A DNA stretch of 64,000 nucleotides, taken from contig JAFXPK010000026.1 in the NCBI GenBank assembly GCA_017527905.1, positions 105,942-169,941 on the forward strand, written 5' to 3'. Each line of letters starts with the position of its first letter. Within the stretch, counting starts at the first letter, position 1. This DNA is from Paludibacteraceae bacterium. Its GTDB lineage: Bacteria > Bacteroidota > Bacteroidia > Bacteroidales > Paludibacteraceae. The translations under genes and the position numbers were made by a program. Shown here in pieces: positions 7,023 through 16,208 of the stretch. The notes beneath the pieces are model-generated. The model saw only the letters and a list, made by a program, of their open reading frames with translations, was not told the DNA's origin and did not search any database.

Positions 7023-9209
7023 ATGGCGATAATGAGATTCAACGCATTGAAGGAGTTGCAAAGCAGACGTCCTTTGCCGGTGCATATACCATCGGACAAG
7101 TTGTCTGACTATTTCGCGATCAATGTGTTTACGAAGGAGAAGATGCGCGAGTATCTTTCCAAGGATGCATTTAATGCTTTTATTGCGGCGGTAGACCGTG
7201 GTGTGTTGTTCGACAGGAACGTGGCGGACCAGATCGCGACGGGCATGCGCAAGTGGGCGAGTGAACGTGGGGCGACCCATTACACGCACTGGTTCCAGCC
7301 CCTGACGGACGGTACGGCTGAGAAGCATGACGGGTTCATCGATTTCGACGAGAACGGTGACATCATCGAACGCTTCTCCGGCAAGTTGCTGATCCAGCAG
7401 GAGCCTGACGCCTCTTCCTTCCCTAACGGAGGTATACGCAACACGTTCGAGGCGCGCGGTTATACGGCTTGGGATCTCTCTTCGCCCGCTTTCGTGGTGG
7501 GCTCCACTCTCTGTATCCCGACCATCTTCATCTCTTATACGGGTGAGGCGTTGGACTACAAGACACCTTTGCTGAAGGCTATCTCGGCGGTGGATAAGGC
7601 TGCCGTGGCGGTCTGCCAGTATTTCGACAAGAATGTGACGAAGGTGAATACGAACTTGGGCTGGGAGCAGGAGTATTTCTTGGTGGACTCCGCCCTCTAC
7701 AATGCGCGTCCTGACTTGTGCATGACGGGTAGAACCCTTATGGGCCATGCCTCTGCCAAGGACCAGCAGTTGGACGACCACTATTTCGGCTCCATCCCGG
7801 AGCGTGTCACCTCCTTCATGCGTGAAGTGGAGGTGGAGGCGCACAAGTTGGGTATTCCTTTGAAAACCAGACATAACGAAGTGGCTCCTAACCAATTCGA
7901 GTTCGCCCCGATCTACGAGGAGGCGAACCTGGCGAACGACCACAACCAGCTCATTATGGACGTGATGAAGCGTATCGCACGCAAGCACCATTTCCAGGTC
8001 TTGCTGCATGAGAAGCCTTTCGCAAGCGTGAACGGTTCCGGCAAGCACAATAACTGGTCTTTGACGACGGACACGGGCATCAACCTGCTCTCTCCTGCCA
8101 AGAACCCTAAAGGGAACATGTTGTTCCTCACCTTCCTCGTGAATGTGATGACGGCTGTGTACAAGCATCAGGACCTGCTGCGCGCTTCCATCATGAGCGC
8201 TGGCAACACCTACCGATTGGGCGCCAACGAGGCTCCTCCTGCCATCCTCTCCGTCTTCTTGGGACGTACGCTCTCCAAGATGTTGGATGACTTGGCTACC
8301 CAGGTGGGTGACAACAAGATGACGCCGGAGGAGAAGACCGCCCTGAAATTGGGCATCGCGCGTATCCCGGACATCATGCTGGATACCACCGACCGTAACA
8401 GAACCTCTCCGTTCGCCTTCACGGGTAACCGTTTCGAGTTCCGCGCTGTCGGCTCGTCCGCTAACTGTGCGGCCTCCATCATCGCCTTGGATGCGGCCGT
8501 CGCCCACCAACTGAACGAGTTCCGTGCGGAGGTGGATGACCTGATCAATGCGGGGAAAGGAAAGGATGAGGCGATCTTCCAAGTGCTGAAGAAACTGATC
8601 ATAGAGTCCAAACCGGTACGTTTCGAGGGAGACGGCTATTCCGAAGAGTGGAAGGCGGAGGCCAAGAAGCGCGGACTCACCAATATCACCAGCGCCCCTG
8701 AGGCCATCAGCAAGTACTTGGACAAGTCTTCCATGGATGTGCTGATCGGTGAGAATGTCTTCAACGAGGTGGAGCTGAAGGGACGTGTCGAGGTGGAATA
8801 CGAGAAGTTCTCGAAGAAGGTGCAGATCGAGTCGCGCATCTTGGGCGACATCGCCATCAATCATATCGTGCCTACCGCGGTGGCTTATCAGAACCGTCTG
8901 ATCGAAAACCTCTGCGGCTTGAAGCAGTTGTTCGACGCGAAGGAGTACGATGTGCTTTCGGAGGATAGGAAGGACCTGATCCGTGAGATCTCCAGCCATG
9001 TCACCGCCATCAAGAAGCTGGTGAAGCGCATGACGGAGGAGCGTCATACCGCCAACACGGCGAAGAGCGAGCATGAGACAGCCGTGGTGTACGACAGTGT
9101 GGTGCGCCCGACGATGGAGGAGATCCGCTCCCACATCGATGACCTCGAATTGGTGATCGACGATGACTTCTGGCCGATGCCGAAGTACCGTGAGCTGTTG
9201 TTCTCTTGA
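7023..9209 (+). CDS. glnN: Glutamine synthetase type III
   Basis: 728 aa, the length of GSIII, far longer than GSI or GSII. It makes glutamine from glutamate, ammonia and ATP. Visible features: THYTHWFQPLTDGTAEKHDG near residue 85-105, a GSIII signature; LGWEQEYFLVD, the metal-binding Glu segment; KHNNWSLTTDTGINL, the active-site Lys/His/Asn loop; and NRTSPFAFTGNRFEFRAVGS, the catalytic Arg and nucleotide site. The C-terminal 150 residues are the helical extension specific to GSIII. Cytoplasmic dodecamer in known members. Single gene with its own promoter and a strong terminator. Confidence 0.97.
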   Translation: MAIMRFNALKELQSRRPLPVHIPSDKLSDYFAINVFTKEKMREYLSKDAFNAFIAAVDRGVLFDRNVADQIATGMRKWASERGATHYTHWFQPLTDGTAEKHDGFIDFDENGDIIERFSGKLLIQQEPDASSFPNGGIRNTFEARGYTAWDLSSPAFVVGSTLCIPTIFISYTGEALDYKTPLLKAISAVDKAAVAVCQYFDKNVTKVNTNLGWEQEYFLVDSALYNARPDLCMTGRTLMGHASAKDQQLDDHYFGSIPERVTSFMREVEVEAHKLGIPLKTRHNEVAPNQFEFAPIYEEANLANDHNQLIMDVMKRIARKHHFQVLLHEKPFASVNGSGKHNNWSLTTDTGINLLSPAKNPKGNMLFLTFLVNVMTAVYKHQDLLRASIMSAGNTYRLGANEAPPAILSVFLGRTLSKMLDDLATQVGDNKMTPEEKTALKLGIARIPDIMLDTTDRNRTSPFAFTGNRFEFRAVGSSANCAASIIALDAAVAHQLNEFRAEVDDLINAGKGKDEAIFQVLKKLIIESKPVRFEGDGYSEEWKAEAKKRGLTNITSAPEAISKYLDKSSMDVLIGENVFNEVELKGRVEVEYEKFSKKVQIESRILGDIAINHIVPTAVAYQNRLIENLCGLKQLFDAKEYDVLSEDRKDLIREISSHVTAIKKLVKRMTEERHTANTAKSEHETAVVYDSVVRPTMEEIRSHIDDLELVIDDDFWPMPKYRELLFS

Positions 9210-9232
9210 TAACTCCTTTTGATTAAAAATAG

Positions 9233-9276
9233 AATACGGGGAAGCAGTCATAATTGATCGCTTCCCCGTATTTCTT
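9233..9276 (+). terminator. Intrinsic terminator after glnN
   Basis: Arms around AATACGGGGAAGC (9233-9245) and GCTTCCCCGTATT (9260-9272) are perfectly complementary, with a 14-nt loop and a T-rich tail. It lies 23 bp after the stop. Confidence 0.9.
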
Positions 9277-9366
9277 TTCTCGGAATGAGGTGCTTGGCGC
9301 CGTCACCCGGAATGTTATCTTAAGGAGTCTATCGGACCTTCGTTTTGTTGGTTAGCCCCGATGGTT

Positions 9367-10344
9367 TTAGTCCCACCAGAAATACCAGTATCTGGAGCCC
9401 TTTAATGTGCTGGCAAGGTTCTGTACCGTCTCGCAGCCTTGTGTGACGATGTCTGAGCAAAAGCCGAACTGTTGGAGCGCGAGGGCTTTCGTCTCTTCTT
9501 CCTCTTCCACAGGTCGTTTCACGTAGAATTGCAGGACGTCGCCGGACATGAAGCAAGGGACCGCTCCGTACTTTTCAAACCAATATTTCGCGATGCTTCG
9601 GTGTTCCAGTGGTTCAGGGCTCTCGTCTCCTCCGAATGGCAGGTAGCAGAATACGTCGTAGACTGACTGTACTGGCACATCGACGAAGCATAGGATGTTA
9701 TCGCTTTGGCTTAATATGATAGAGCTTAACTCATCACATTCAGCCGATTCCTTCCCCCAGGCGATCATATCGTTGTCCCAATCTATGTCACCGTCCGATG
9801 TGTAGAGCTCCTTTGTCTCCTCGAAACGGTTTTTGAGGATGGTCTCCGCATCTTCGAGAGGTGTGTTCAGCTTGCTTTGAATGAAGGCATCCATGTCGGA
9901 TAGATGCTCCTCATATTCTATCTGCAGATTATCGATCATTATGCTATCCAACTCCACCATGACACGGACGAACCCTGGATTAGGTTGTTCAGCCATGCGC
10001 AGGTACATGTTGGTCAGTTGATCTTCCGTGATTTTGTTGCAGCTGACTATGTGGGCGATTTTGCATCCAGTCTTTTCGATGATGTTGATGGCTTTCCCAG
10101 CCTCGTCGCTCACCTTGATCTCCGCATCCGCTTTGGGAGCGTCCATAGGCTTTTCTGCTTCCTGTGTGTTCTTCGCACTTTCAGTGCTTCCAGTGTTTCC
10201 AGGGGCAGACTCCTGGTTCTTCTCCTTTTCCTCCTCATCGGTTTTCTTCAGCTTGGTCTTGAGATAGGCTGCGGCGATGGGCGCCAAGACTGCGACTGAT
10301 AATTTGATTACGTTTTTTATCGTCTGACGGTTCAGTATGCTCAT
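9367..10344 (-). CDS. Membrane-anchored DUF4253 protein
   Basis: 325 aa. An N-terminal hydrophobic stretch at about residues 12-28 (NVIKLSVAVLAPIAAAYLK) is followed by a charged, low-complexity linker to about residue 75. The C-terminal 80 residues match DUF4253 as I know it: KYWFEKYGAVPCFMSGDVL, a proline after the strand, ALQQFGFCSDIV, and the ending SRYWYFWWD. DUF4253 has no established biochemical role; it appears in proteins found near contact-dependent or envelope systems. Last gene of the 13229-to-9367 operon. The N-terminal anchor is unusual for this domain. Function unknown. Confidence 0.72.
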   Translation of the reverse strand: MSILNRQTIKNVIKLSVAVLAPIAAAYLKTKLKKTDEEEKEKNQESAPGNTGSTESAKNTQEAEKPMDAPKADAEIKVSDEAGKAINIIEKTGCKIAHIVSCNKITEDQLTNMYLRMAEQPNPGFVRVMVELDSIMIDNLQIEYEEHLSDMDAFIQSKLNTPLEDAETILKNRFEETKELYTSDGDIDWDNDMIAWGKESAECDELSSIILSQSDNILCFVDVPVQSVYDVFCYLPFGGDESPEPLEHRSIAKYWFEKYGAVPCFMSGDVLQFYVKRPVEEEEETKALALQQFGFCSDIVTQGCETVQNLASTLKGSRYWYFWWD

Positions 10345-10375
10345 GTTGTTTCTTGATGATTTATAGTTCGATACG

Positions 10376-11023
10376 TTATTCCTCCTCTCCGTTCTCGTCG
10401 ATGGTGACGAAGCACTTCGCGGATATGTTTCCTGCGGAGGCGATGATGGAAGTCTCGCCTTCAGCCATGGCGGTGATGGTGCCGTCCGGTGCGACCGTAG
10501 CCACAGCGTTGTTCTCTGAACTCCATGATATGCTGAATTTCTCGCCTGATTCCTCAGGGTAAATGGCGGCGTTGAGTCTCTTCTTGTCGCCCACTTTCAT
10601 TTGCAGCTCGTTCTTGTTCAGTAGTATTTCGCTGACTTTAACAGTTTCGTTATTCTTGACAATGAAGCTGTCCACCACATAGACGCTATTGCCTCTCCAA
10701 GGCAGGGTGTGGAAATATTCCTTGTAGTAGAGGTCCACGGTGCGGTCGCCCATTTCCATGAGTTTCAGCGCCACGTTTTCGTCCTCGATGGAGAATATGA
10801 ATTCGTTGGACTGGATGGTTCCGCCGTTGGTGGGTGCGCTTTTCAGTCCGTTCTGGATGATTTTACCCTCATAGGTTTTGAAGATATAACCCTTCTTCAC
10901 CACGTAGTTCAATTCGCCGCTTTTGACGCCTTCTCCGAAAACGTAATAGTAACGGAAGTACCCGAAGGCGCCGATGCCTAAGATCACACAAAGGATTGTG
11001 ATGATGATGATTTTAATTTTCAT
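10376..11023 (-). CDS. Membrane-anchored Big2 (Ig-like) domain protein
   Basis: 215 aa. One N-terminal hydrophobic helix (residues 3-22) anchors the protein. The C-terminal 85 residues form a bacterial Ig-like Big2 domain: EILLNKNELQMKVGDKKRL, an AAIYPE strand, ISWSSENNAVATVAPDG and TITAMAEGETSIIASAG. The middle part is an unrecognised beta-rich region. Big2 domains commonly mediate adhesion or act as structural spacers on the cell surface. It sits in an operon with an outer-membrane barrel and a lipoprotein, so an envelope role is likely. Confidence 0.75.
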   Translation of the reverse strand: MKIKIIIITILCVILGIGAFGYFRYYYVFGEGVKSGELNYVVKKGYIFKTYEGKIIQNGLKSAPTNGGTIQSNEFIFSIEDENVALKLMEMGDRTVDLYYKEYFHTLPWRGNSVYVVDSFIVKNNETVKVSEILLNKNELQMKVGDKKRLNAAIYPEESGEKFSISWSSENNAVATVAPDGTITAMAEGETSIIASAGNISAKCFVTIDENGEEE

Positions 11024-11062
11024 TGTCTGCTATGTTTGTTCAAAGTTTTTCTGATGTTCTTG

Positions 11063-12472
11063 TTAGTAGCGGTACCTGTTTCCTTTCCTGTATCCGATGA
11101 TGACGCCCATACCCAGTGTTACCCTTGTGTCGCGCACGTAGCAAGGCACTTTGTGGCCAGACACGGAAGCGTATCTGAGCGGTATGTGGTCGATGGCGGC
11201 GTAGAGGTTGATTGGACCCGCGTTGCCGTTCACACCGATACCGATGTTGTTCCACCCGTCGAATAGGTTGTAGGTGAATGTTCCTGAGAAGTACTCGATA
11301 GGGCGGAAGTTAGCGGAGAGGACGAACTCTTCCCTTGTCGCTTTACGGACGAAGTAGGTTTTTGAGAGCGCTCCGATGCTGATTTTGTCTTCCATGAGGG
11401 AGTATTCACCACCTATAAGGAGCTTTGCGGAGAGCCATGTGGTGTAGTTTTTAGGGTCCTCGTTTTTCTTCAACATACGTTTGAATTTCGTCTTGTAAGG
11501 GTCCCATCCTTTCTCGACGGATAGATCTTCGTTCACCTCGTATTCGACTCCCTTGTAGCTGAATTGCTCGCGCGGATTGAGTTCCTGTATGTTTCCGTTC
11601 CATGCGAGGAAGCCCAAGTCCAATACGCTGGCGGACACATTCAGTTCGTCTGAGATTTGGTAGTTGGCACCTGCGTCGATGGCGAATCCGTGGCCTTGCG
11701 CTTGGGTGATCTTCCCTCCGTTGGATTTGAGTCCGCTGACCCTGTCCGTCTCGGTTACGGTTAATTCCATCGTAGGGGTGGTGATGCGCAGGTTACCGCT
11801 TCCGGACACTTGCCACTCGTCTTCGCTTGCGGTCATGTGCAAGTTCCTGAGGTTGGTGCTCACGTTCGCGTAGCCGACCAATAGTTTCGCCTTGCCTCCT
11901 ACCGAGAGGTTCTCGTCGATTTTTGCGGAGATGCCGGCCGCGTATTCGTTGTATAGCGTGGCGGAGATAGCCATCTTGTCGACCCCGAAATCATATTTCT
12001 CGCCCTCTTTCATTCCTTCGAAGAAGAATTGGAAGAACTCTTTCGGAATGGATATGGAGGCCTCCATCTTGTTGCTGACGGAGAAGGAGACGAACAGTTT
12101 TTTGTTGATGCGGTAGCCTGCGTCGAACAAGTCTATCTGATAGGCCGCATGCAGTTTTTCACGGCCGTGGATGGCGCTCAGGAATTCGTCTGAGGCCATG
12201 ATGCTCTTGTCGCAGAAGAGCAGTGTTTTTTGCTCCCCGTTTACTTTCTTGGTCTTGAAGATATCCGTCAGGGTCAGGTCGGTGTTGCCGCCTCCTGCCG
12301 CGATGGTGGATATCATCGGCACACCCACATATAGTTTCCCTTCCGGCTGGAAGGATGGGTTCAGGTGGTGCTGACGGTAGTTCTGCTTGTCGAAGTAGAG
12401 CGTGTTGGAGATTTGCGCCGACAATGCGCCGCAAGTCATGCTAAGTAGTAGGAATAATACTGTCTTTTTCAT
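11063..12472 (-). CDS. DUF5723-type outer-membrane beta-barrel
   Basis: 469 aa from the ATG at 12472, which gives a clean signal peptide (MKKTVLFLLLSMTCGALSAQ); an ATG three codons upstream also exists. The mature start SNTLYFDKQNYRQHHLNPSF and the nearby VGVPMISTIAAGGG fit DUF5723, whose members begin with an LNPAFQP-type segment. The rest alternates hydrophobic strands as in an outer-membrane barrel. It starts 13 bp after the upstream lipoprotein gene (4 bp if the upstream ATG is used). Exact role unknown; PorP/SprF-like gliding or secretion components have a similar look. Confidence 0.72.
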   Translation of the reverse strand: MKKTVLFLLLSMTCGALSAQISNTLYFDKQNYRQHHLNPSFQPEGKLYVGVPMISTIAAGGGNTDLTLTDIFKTKKVNGEQKTLLFCDKSIMASDEFLSAIHGREKLHAAYQIDLFDAGYRINKKLFVSFSVSNKMEASISIPKEFFQFFFEGMKEGEKYDFGVDKMAISATLYNEYAAGISAKIDENLSVGGKAKLLVGYANVSTNLRNLHMTASEDEWQVSGSGNLRITTPTMELTVTETDRVSGLKSNGGKITQAQGHGFAIDAGANYQISDELNVSASVLDLGFLAWNGNIQELNPREQFSYKGVEYEVNEDLSVEKGWDPYKTKFKRMLKKNEDPKNYTTWLSAKLLIGGEYSLMEDKISIGALSKTYFVRKATREEFVLSANFRPIEYFSGTFTYNLFDGWNNIGIGVNGNAGPINLYAAIDHIPLRYASVSGHKVPCYVRDTRVTLGMGVIIGYRKGNRYRY

Positions 12473-12485
12473 TGCGCACATTGTT

Positions 12486-13229
12486 TTAGAAATCGTATTC
12501 GTTGATTAATAATCCTCCTTTGAAGAAGCAGGCGATTTTCATCTTCATGGTATTTTTGTCTGTCAGGATGGATTGCTCGCATTTATCCATCGAGAAGGTG
12601 TATTCCACATTGATCCGGTCCACCATGCTCAACGGCTTCATGTAAGACTTGTCGTAGGTGATTCGGTGTTCTGTGACCGTGTTGGAAGAGGTCGTGTGGT
12701 TCGTTTCGTTGACTGCGGCGGGGTCTGCGGTGAATGTTTGCTCCTTGCGCAGCTCCGGAATCTCCACCATCGTGTGTGTGATGGTGTCCTTGTGGTAGAA
12801 CTTGATCGTGTAATCGATGCTCAACGGGAGTCCGTTGTCCACTTCGATCTTCAGCACGCATTTCTCCATGAGGTCTATTGGACGACCTTCCCCCACTTTG
12901 TTGTCGAAGTGAAGACCTGGGAACGAATCCATCTCCTCGATGAATGACCCTTTTTTGATCACGATAGGGAACTTGATGCTTTCCTTCTCGTTGCCGGTGA
13001 GGATGTAGGTGGAATCGGGCGTGATGATGATTCCCTTGCTCTTCGTGTGTTTTATGATCTCTTTCAGAGATGCTGTCACATTGGCTACGGGAACATCCAG
13101 CGCTGTCTGCATGTAGAGACTGTCTGTGTCTAACTTATCCAATTCTAAGTCCTCGACGGTACAGGAAGGTTGTCCACAGAATGCGGCAAAAATTCCTAAC
13201 GAGACGGATAATAATTTGATTTTTCTCAT
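12486..13229 (-). CDS. Putative lipoprotein, function unknown
   Basis: 247 aa. The signal sequence ends in CGQPSCTVEDL; the second Cys is the likely lipidation site, followed by Thr and acidic residues. The remainder is mostly beta-stranded and polar. First gene of a four-gene operon with a DUF5723 barrel, a Big2 protein and a DUF4253 protein; the next gene begins within 13 bp. It probably sits on the inner face of the outer membrane or on the surface and works with the barrel. Family not recognised. Confidence 0.65.
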   Translation of the reverse strand: MRKIKLLSVSLGIFAAFCGQPSCTVEDLELDKLDTDSLYMQTALDVPVANVTASLKEIIKHTKSKGIIITPDSTYILTGNEKESIKFPIVIKKGSFIEEMDSFPGLHFDNKVGEGRPIDLMEKCVLKIEVDNGLPLSIDYTIKFYHKDTITHTMVEIPELRKEQTFTADPAAVNETNHTTSSNTVTEHRITYDKSYMKPLSMVDRINVEYTFSMDKCEQSILTDKNTMKMKIACFFKGGLLINEYDF

Positions 13230-13251
13230 ATCTGTGCGTTTTTTTGTTTAA

Positions 13252-13259
13252 CAAAGGTA
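13252..13259 (-). promoter_or_regulatory. -7 box of the 13229-to-9367 operon
   Basis: The minus strand reads TACCTTTG, 23 nt before the ATG. A TTG lies 22 nt further upstream, close to the usual spacing. Confidence 0.6.
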
Positions 13260-13338
13260 ATTATTTTTCTGGATAAATAACCAATTTGGTTTATGTATTT
13301 TAAATGCGCAAAAATTCTTTTCGTCCGTAAAGTTTTTG

Positions 13339-13346
13339 TATTTTTG
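13339..13346 (+). promoter_or_regulatory. -7 box of the DUF3127 gene
   Basis: TATTTTTG matches TAnnTTTG and lies 54 nt before the ATG at 13401. The leader contains a small hairpin GGGGAA (13362-13367)/TTCCCC (13372-13377). Confidence 0.5.
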
Positions 13347-13400
13347 TGAAAAATGTTTTACGGGGAAGATGTTCCCCATTTATTTTAATGAGTTATAACA

Positions 13401-13802
13401 ATGGATTTTACTGGTAGAATTATCGCTGTTTTGCCGAAGAGGACGGGAGAAGGCAGAAATGGTACTTGGATGAGCCAAGAGTATGTGATGGAGCATGATA
13501 CGTCGAACGCTCAATATCCTCGCCGCATGTGTTTCAACGTTTGGGGTGAGCAGAAAATTAATGATTTTAATATTCAGGAAGGTCAGTTCTACACGGTCAG
13601 TGTGGATATCGATTGCCGTGAGTGGCAAGGCCGCTGGTTCAATGATATCCGTGCTTGGAGGGTTACTCCTGCAGGATCTCAAGCGTCTCAGTCGGTTCCT
13701 CCCGCTCAGCCTGCCATGCCGGGCGGTATGCCTAACGTGCCTACGTTCGACGCCCAGTCTAACGCATCGCAGGAGAACGAGGCGGATCAGCTTCCTTTCT
13801 AA
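13401..13802 (+). CDS. DUF3127 domain protein (OB-fold-like)
   Basis: 133 aa. Residues 1-95 match the DUF3127 family common in Bacteroidetes: DFTGRIIAVLPKRTGEGRNG, W..QEYVMEHD, PRRMCFNVWG, and VDIDCREWQGRWFNDIRAWR. These look like an OB-fold single-strand nucleic-acid-binding protein. The C-terminal 35 residues are a Pro/Gln/Met-rich tail ending in acidic residues and PF (EADQLPF), as in the SSB C-terminal peptide. I infer an SSB-like protein that recruits partners through the tail; this is not demonstrated. Cytoplasmic. Confidence 0.8.
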   Translation: MDFTGRIIAVLPKRTGEGRNGTWMSQEYVMEHDTSNAQYPRRMCFNVWGEQKINDFNIQEGQFYTVSVDIDCREWQGRWFNDIRAWRVTPAGSQASQSVPPAQPAMPGGMPNVPTFDAQSNASQENEADQLPF

Positions 13803-13825
13803 CATATTGTTGGAGAACGGTTCTT

Positions 13826-13855
13826 CCCTCAAGGCTTGAGGGGTTCCTTTTTCTC
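13826..13855 (+). terminator. Intrinsic terminator after the DUF3127 gene
   Basis: CCCTCAAG and CTTGAGGG form a tight hairpin followed by GTTCCTTTTTCT. Confidence 0.75.
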
Positions 13856-13872
13856 TGGCGGCTGAAAAGAAT

Positions 13873-13902
13873 AGAGGGATGTCACATGAGTGGCACCCCT
13901 CT
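13873..13902 (-). terminator. Terminator for the GH5 gene (minus strand)
   Basis: AGAGGG (13873-13878) pairs with CCCTCT (13897-13902), with further pairing inside. It lies just past the stop of the minus-strand GH5 gene, and the second strand is T-rich, so it may work in both directions. Confidence 0.6.
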
Positions 13903-13929
13903 TCGTTTTGTTATATCCTAACCGTAGGC

Positions 13930-15081
13930 TTATTCTTTCCCGATGATGATGGCTGGCAATTCATTGGCGGAACCATCCTTGTTCACGATAGGGAAGTCTC
14001 CCTTGTAGCACCAGTGGCAGTTGGCGATGTTGTGCTCCTTGAAGATGCTGCAGATGTCCCTGTACCAGCGCAAACGAATCTCTTTGTCCACATAGAATGG
14101 GTATACGCCGAACTCTCCGCAGTAGAGTTGCAGCCCGAGCGAGTCTGCTTTGTCGATGGCAAGCTTCATGTGCTCGTACATGATATCCTTGTTGTATTCA
14201 CCGTTCATGGAGGCGATCTTATCCTTCTGTTCCTGCGTGAGGGAGTCCAAAGCGAGGGAGTCCGTCACTTGGATGCCTGGGTAGTTGACCTTTCCCGCAT
14301 AGAAAGAGTAGTCGGTCCAAGGGGCTTGATGGTGTGTTACCAGACTTGGCTCGTAGAAGTGGTAGCTCAGCATGATGTACTTGTCGTTTTCAGGCACGCG
14401 GAGCGAGTCGAACGTCTGAGGGATTTGCCAACGGTTTGAACCGAATATGATGGTTCTCTCTTTCTCTGTCTCTCTGATACCGTTCACCATCTTCTCCACC
14501 AATAGGTTCCAGTCTTCGCAGGTAGGGGCGACAGGCTCGTTCATCAACTCGTAGGCCAGACGGTCGTTCGGATATTGATTCAGGTCTTTCTGGAGGTCTT
14601 TCCAGATGTTGACGATCTTCTCCTGCTCCTTAGGGTCTTGGAAGAGCGTGTTCGGATGTCCGTTCTCGTTGTTGAAGTGGTGGGAACGTACGATATGAAG
14701 GTCAACGACGACGTTCATGCAGTTGCCCAACGCCCAATTGATGGCATTGTGCATCAAGGCGAATGCGCTGGAGTCTCTGTTCATGGCCTCGTCGTACAAT
14801 TGCTCCTCGTCTACGGCAATGCGCACGAAGTCGAAGCCCATGGCGGCGATGGAATCGAAGTCCGCCTTCGTGATTTTGTTGGCTCTCGCTTCCCCTCTTT
14901 CGCCCGACTGCGATAGCCAGTGGCTTATGTTCACACCGTTTTTGAGGTACAGGGTCGCATACGAGCTTTTTTTAGCCTCGCACATCTTTTCCTCGTTCAA
15001 ATTCTGTTTCTGCTCTGCTGGTTTGTTGCAGGATAGCAACGCAAGCGCTAGAGCGGCAATGCTGATGATTCGTGTTTTCAT
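13930..15081 (-). CDS. Glycoside hydrolase family 5 lipoprotein
   Basis: 383 aa from the ATG at 15081, chosen because it begins a lipoprotein signal (MKTRIISIAALALALLSC, Cys 18) and has a promoter box 49 nt upstream; a longer frame to 15132 has none. GH5 (beta/alpha)8 barrel: LKNGVNISHWLSQSG at the first strand, FDFVRIAVDEEQL, VVVDLHIV, then AYELMNEP with acid/base Glu 182, and LYCGEFGVYP with nucleophile Glu 323. The family cleaves beta-1,4-glucans, mannans and related glycans; the exact substrate is not readable. Likely outer-membrane-anchored. Confidence 0.88.
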   Translation of the reverse strand: MKTRIISIAALALALLSCNKPAEQKQNLNEEKMCEAKKSSYATLYLKNGVNISHWLSQSGERGEARANKITKADFDSIAAMGFDFVRIAVDEEQLYDEAMNRDSSAFALMHNAINWALGNCMNVVVDLHIVRSHHFNNENGHPNTLFQDPKEQEKIVNIWKDLQKDLNQYPNDRLAYELMNEPVAPTCEDWNLLVEKMVNGIRETEKERTIIFGSNRWQIPQTFDSLRVPENDKYIMLSYHFYEPSLVTHHQAPWTDYSFYAGKVNYPGIQVTDSLALDSLTQEQKDKIASMNGEYNKDIMYEHMKLAIDKADSLGLQLYCGEFGVYPFYVDKEIRLRWYRDICSIFKEHNIANCHWCYKGDFPIVNKDGSANELPAIIIGKE

Positions 15082-15129
15082 AAAATATACTTTAGTTGTT
15101 TTTCCCAGTAAAACGTTTATACCTTTTTG

Positions 15130-15137
15130 CAAAAGTA
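15130..15137 (-). promoter_or_regulatory. -7 box of the GH5 gene
   Basis: The minus strand reads TACTTTTG, a perfect TAnnTTTG match, 49 nt before the ATG at 15081. It supports the shorter start. Confidence 0.6.
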
Positions 15138-15250
15138 ATTATTTATAATATTCTCATAAAGAGGGATTGGCTGGAACGGTTTGTCGCGCGATGAAAAACC
15201 TTCCGTGTCCCGTTTCATGCTCCCTCCGTAATGTTTATGGTTCTTTATCC

Positions 15251-16180
15251 TTATTTCAGACTGATGATCGTGCGTTGGAAAGTATCACCTTCCGTGGAGT
15301 GGAAAGTCTCTTTGGATTCGTAGGAGATCATCCAACCCGTTTTCGTGTCGTATATGGCGGTCTCTTCTAACTCAGCCCAAATCTTCGCCTTTTTATACTC
15401 TTTTGCCGCCTTCTTTATCTCTTTCTTCATTTTAGGATCGTCCGTGTCCATGCCGGATTCTCTTGCTGTTTCTTTCATGAAATTCTCCATCCATTGTTGG
15501 ATTGCGCTTTGACTCTCCTTCTCGTTAAGTTTTGCGGTTGTGGTGATGGTTGTTTTATCTCCACGTTTTTCCACTTTTGTGGAGGATTTCGCATTCGCCA
15601 TTTTGATTGCGTTGACGGTGATGTCTGTCGTGCCCTTCGTCTCTTTTTCCGTGTTGTATTCTTTCCCGAAATATTTATGCTGGGCGACAACCTCCTTCAG
15701 ACTGATTTCCATGAAACTCTTTTCGTCGGATGCGAATAGGTTTTTTATGGCACTTGACATTAATCCGTTCATGATGGATGAGAAACCTTCCGATGTGTCT
15801 TTAGCGGATTCGAAGATTTTTTGGTATTCGTCGAAGTTGTTGATTTTAAGGATTCCACCTTCTTTTGAGACCGTGTAGTGGGGGGAGTATGCCTTTATTT
15901 TATCGAATTTTTCTTCTCCGATTAACATAGAGGCCATCTTTTCCATCCCTGTATAGTCCTGGTAGTTGGAATAGACGCATGACATCAGGTAATCGTCGCT
16001 GTTGTCCAGCACTTTGATCGTCATGTCACAGCTTATGGTCTTTGTGGTGTCTGTGTAATTTACCACGGAATAAAACATTGAATCGCCTTTGTTCCAATTG
16101 GGTTTTAGAACGATTTTCTCCGCAAATGTTGTTGTTGCTAAAAGAATACATGCCCACAGTGTGATGGTTTTTTTGCTCAT
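15251..16180 (-). CDS. Secreted protein of unknown function
   Basis: 309 aa with a signal peptide (MSKKTITLWACILLATTTFA). The mature part is beta-rich with repeated Thr/Lys segments: WNKGDSMFYSVVNYTDTTKT, a central Lys-rich helical part at residues 210-260, and a C-terminal TGWMISYESKETFHSTEG strand pair. The general layout recalls DUF6263-type periplasmic proteins, but I am not sure. Monocistronic, with its own promoter box at 16201-16208. Periplasmic or surface location inferred. Confidence 0.7.
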   Translation of the reverse strand: MSKKTITLWACILLATTTFAEKIVLKPNWNKGDSMFYSVVNYTDTTKTISCDMTIKVLDNSDDYLMSCVYSNYQDYTGMEKMASMLIGEEKFDKIKAYSPHYTVSKEGGILKINNFDEYQKIFESAKDTSEGFSSIMNGLMSSAIKNLFASDEKSFMEISLKEVVAQHKYFGKEYNTEKETKGTTDITVNAIKMANAKSSTKVEKRGDKTTITTTAKLNEKESQSAIQQWMENFMKETARESGMDTDDPKMKKEIKKAAKEYKKAKIWAELEETAIYDTKTGWMISYESKETFHSTEGDTFQRTIISLK

Positions 16181-16200
16181 GATTTTTAATGTTTACATTA

Positions 16201-16208
16201 CAAATATA
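16201..16208 (-). promoter_or_regulatory. -7 box of the 309-aa secreted protein gene
   Basis: The minus strand reads TATATTTG, 21 nt before the ATG; a TTG lies 17 nt further upstream. Confidence 0.55.

Noticed and set aside
7002..9251. Open frame of 749 codons on the strand opposite glnN
   Set aside because: It mirrors the whole glutamine synthetase gene, whose motifs are unmistakable. The opposite frame is a by-product of its codon use; the translation has no domain look (His/Arg/Leu-rich).
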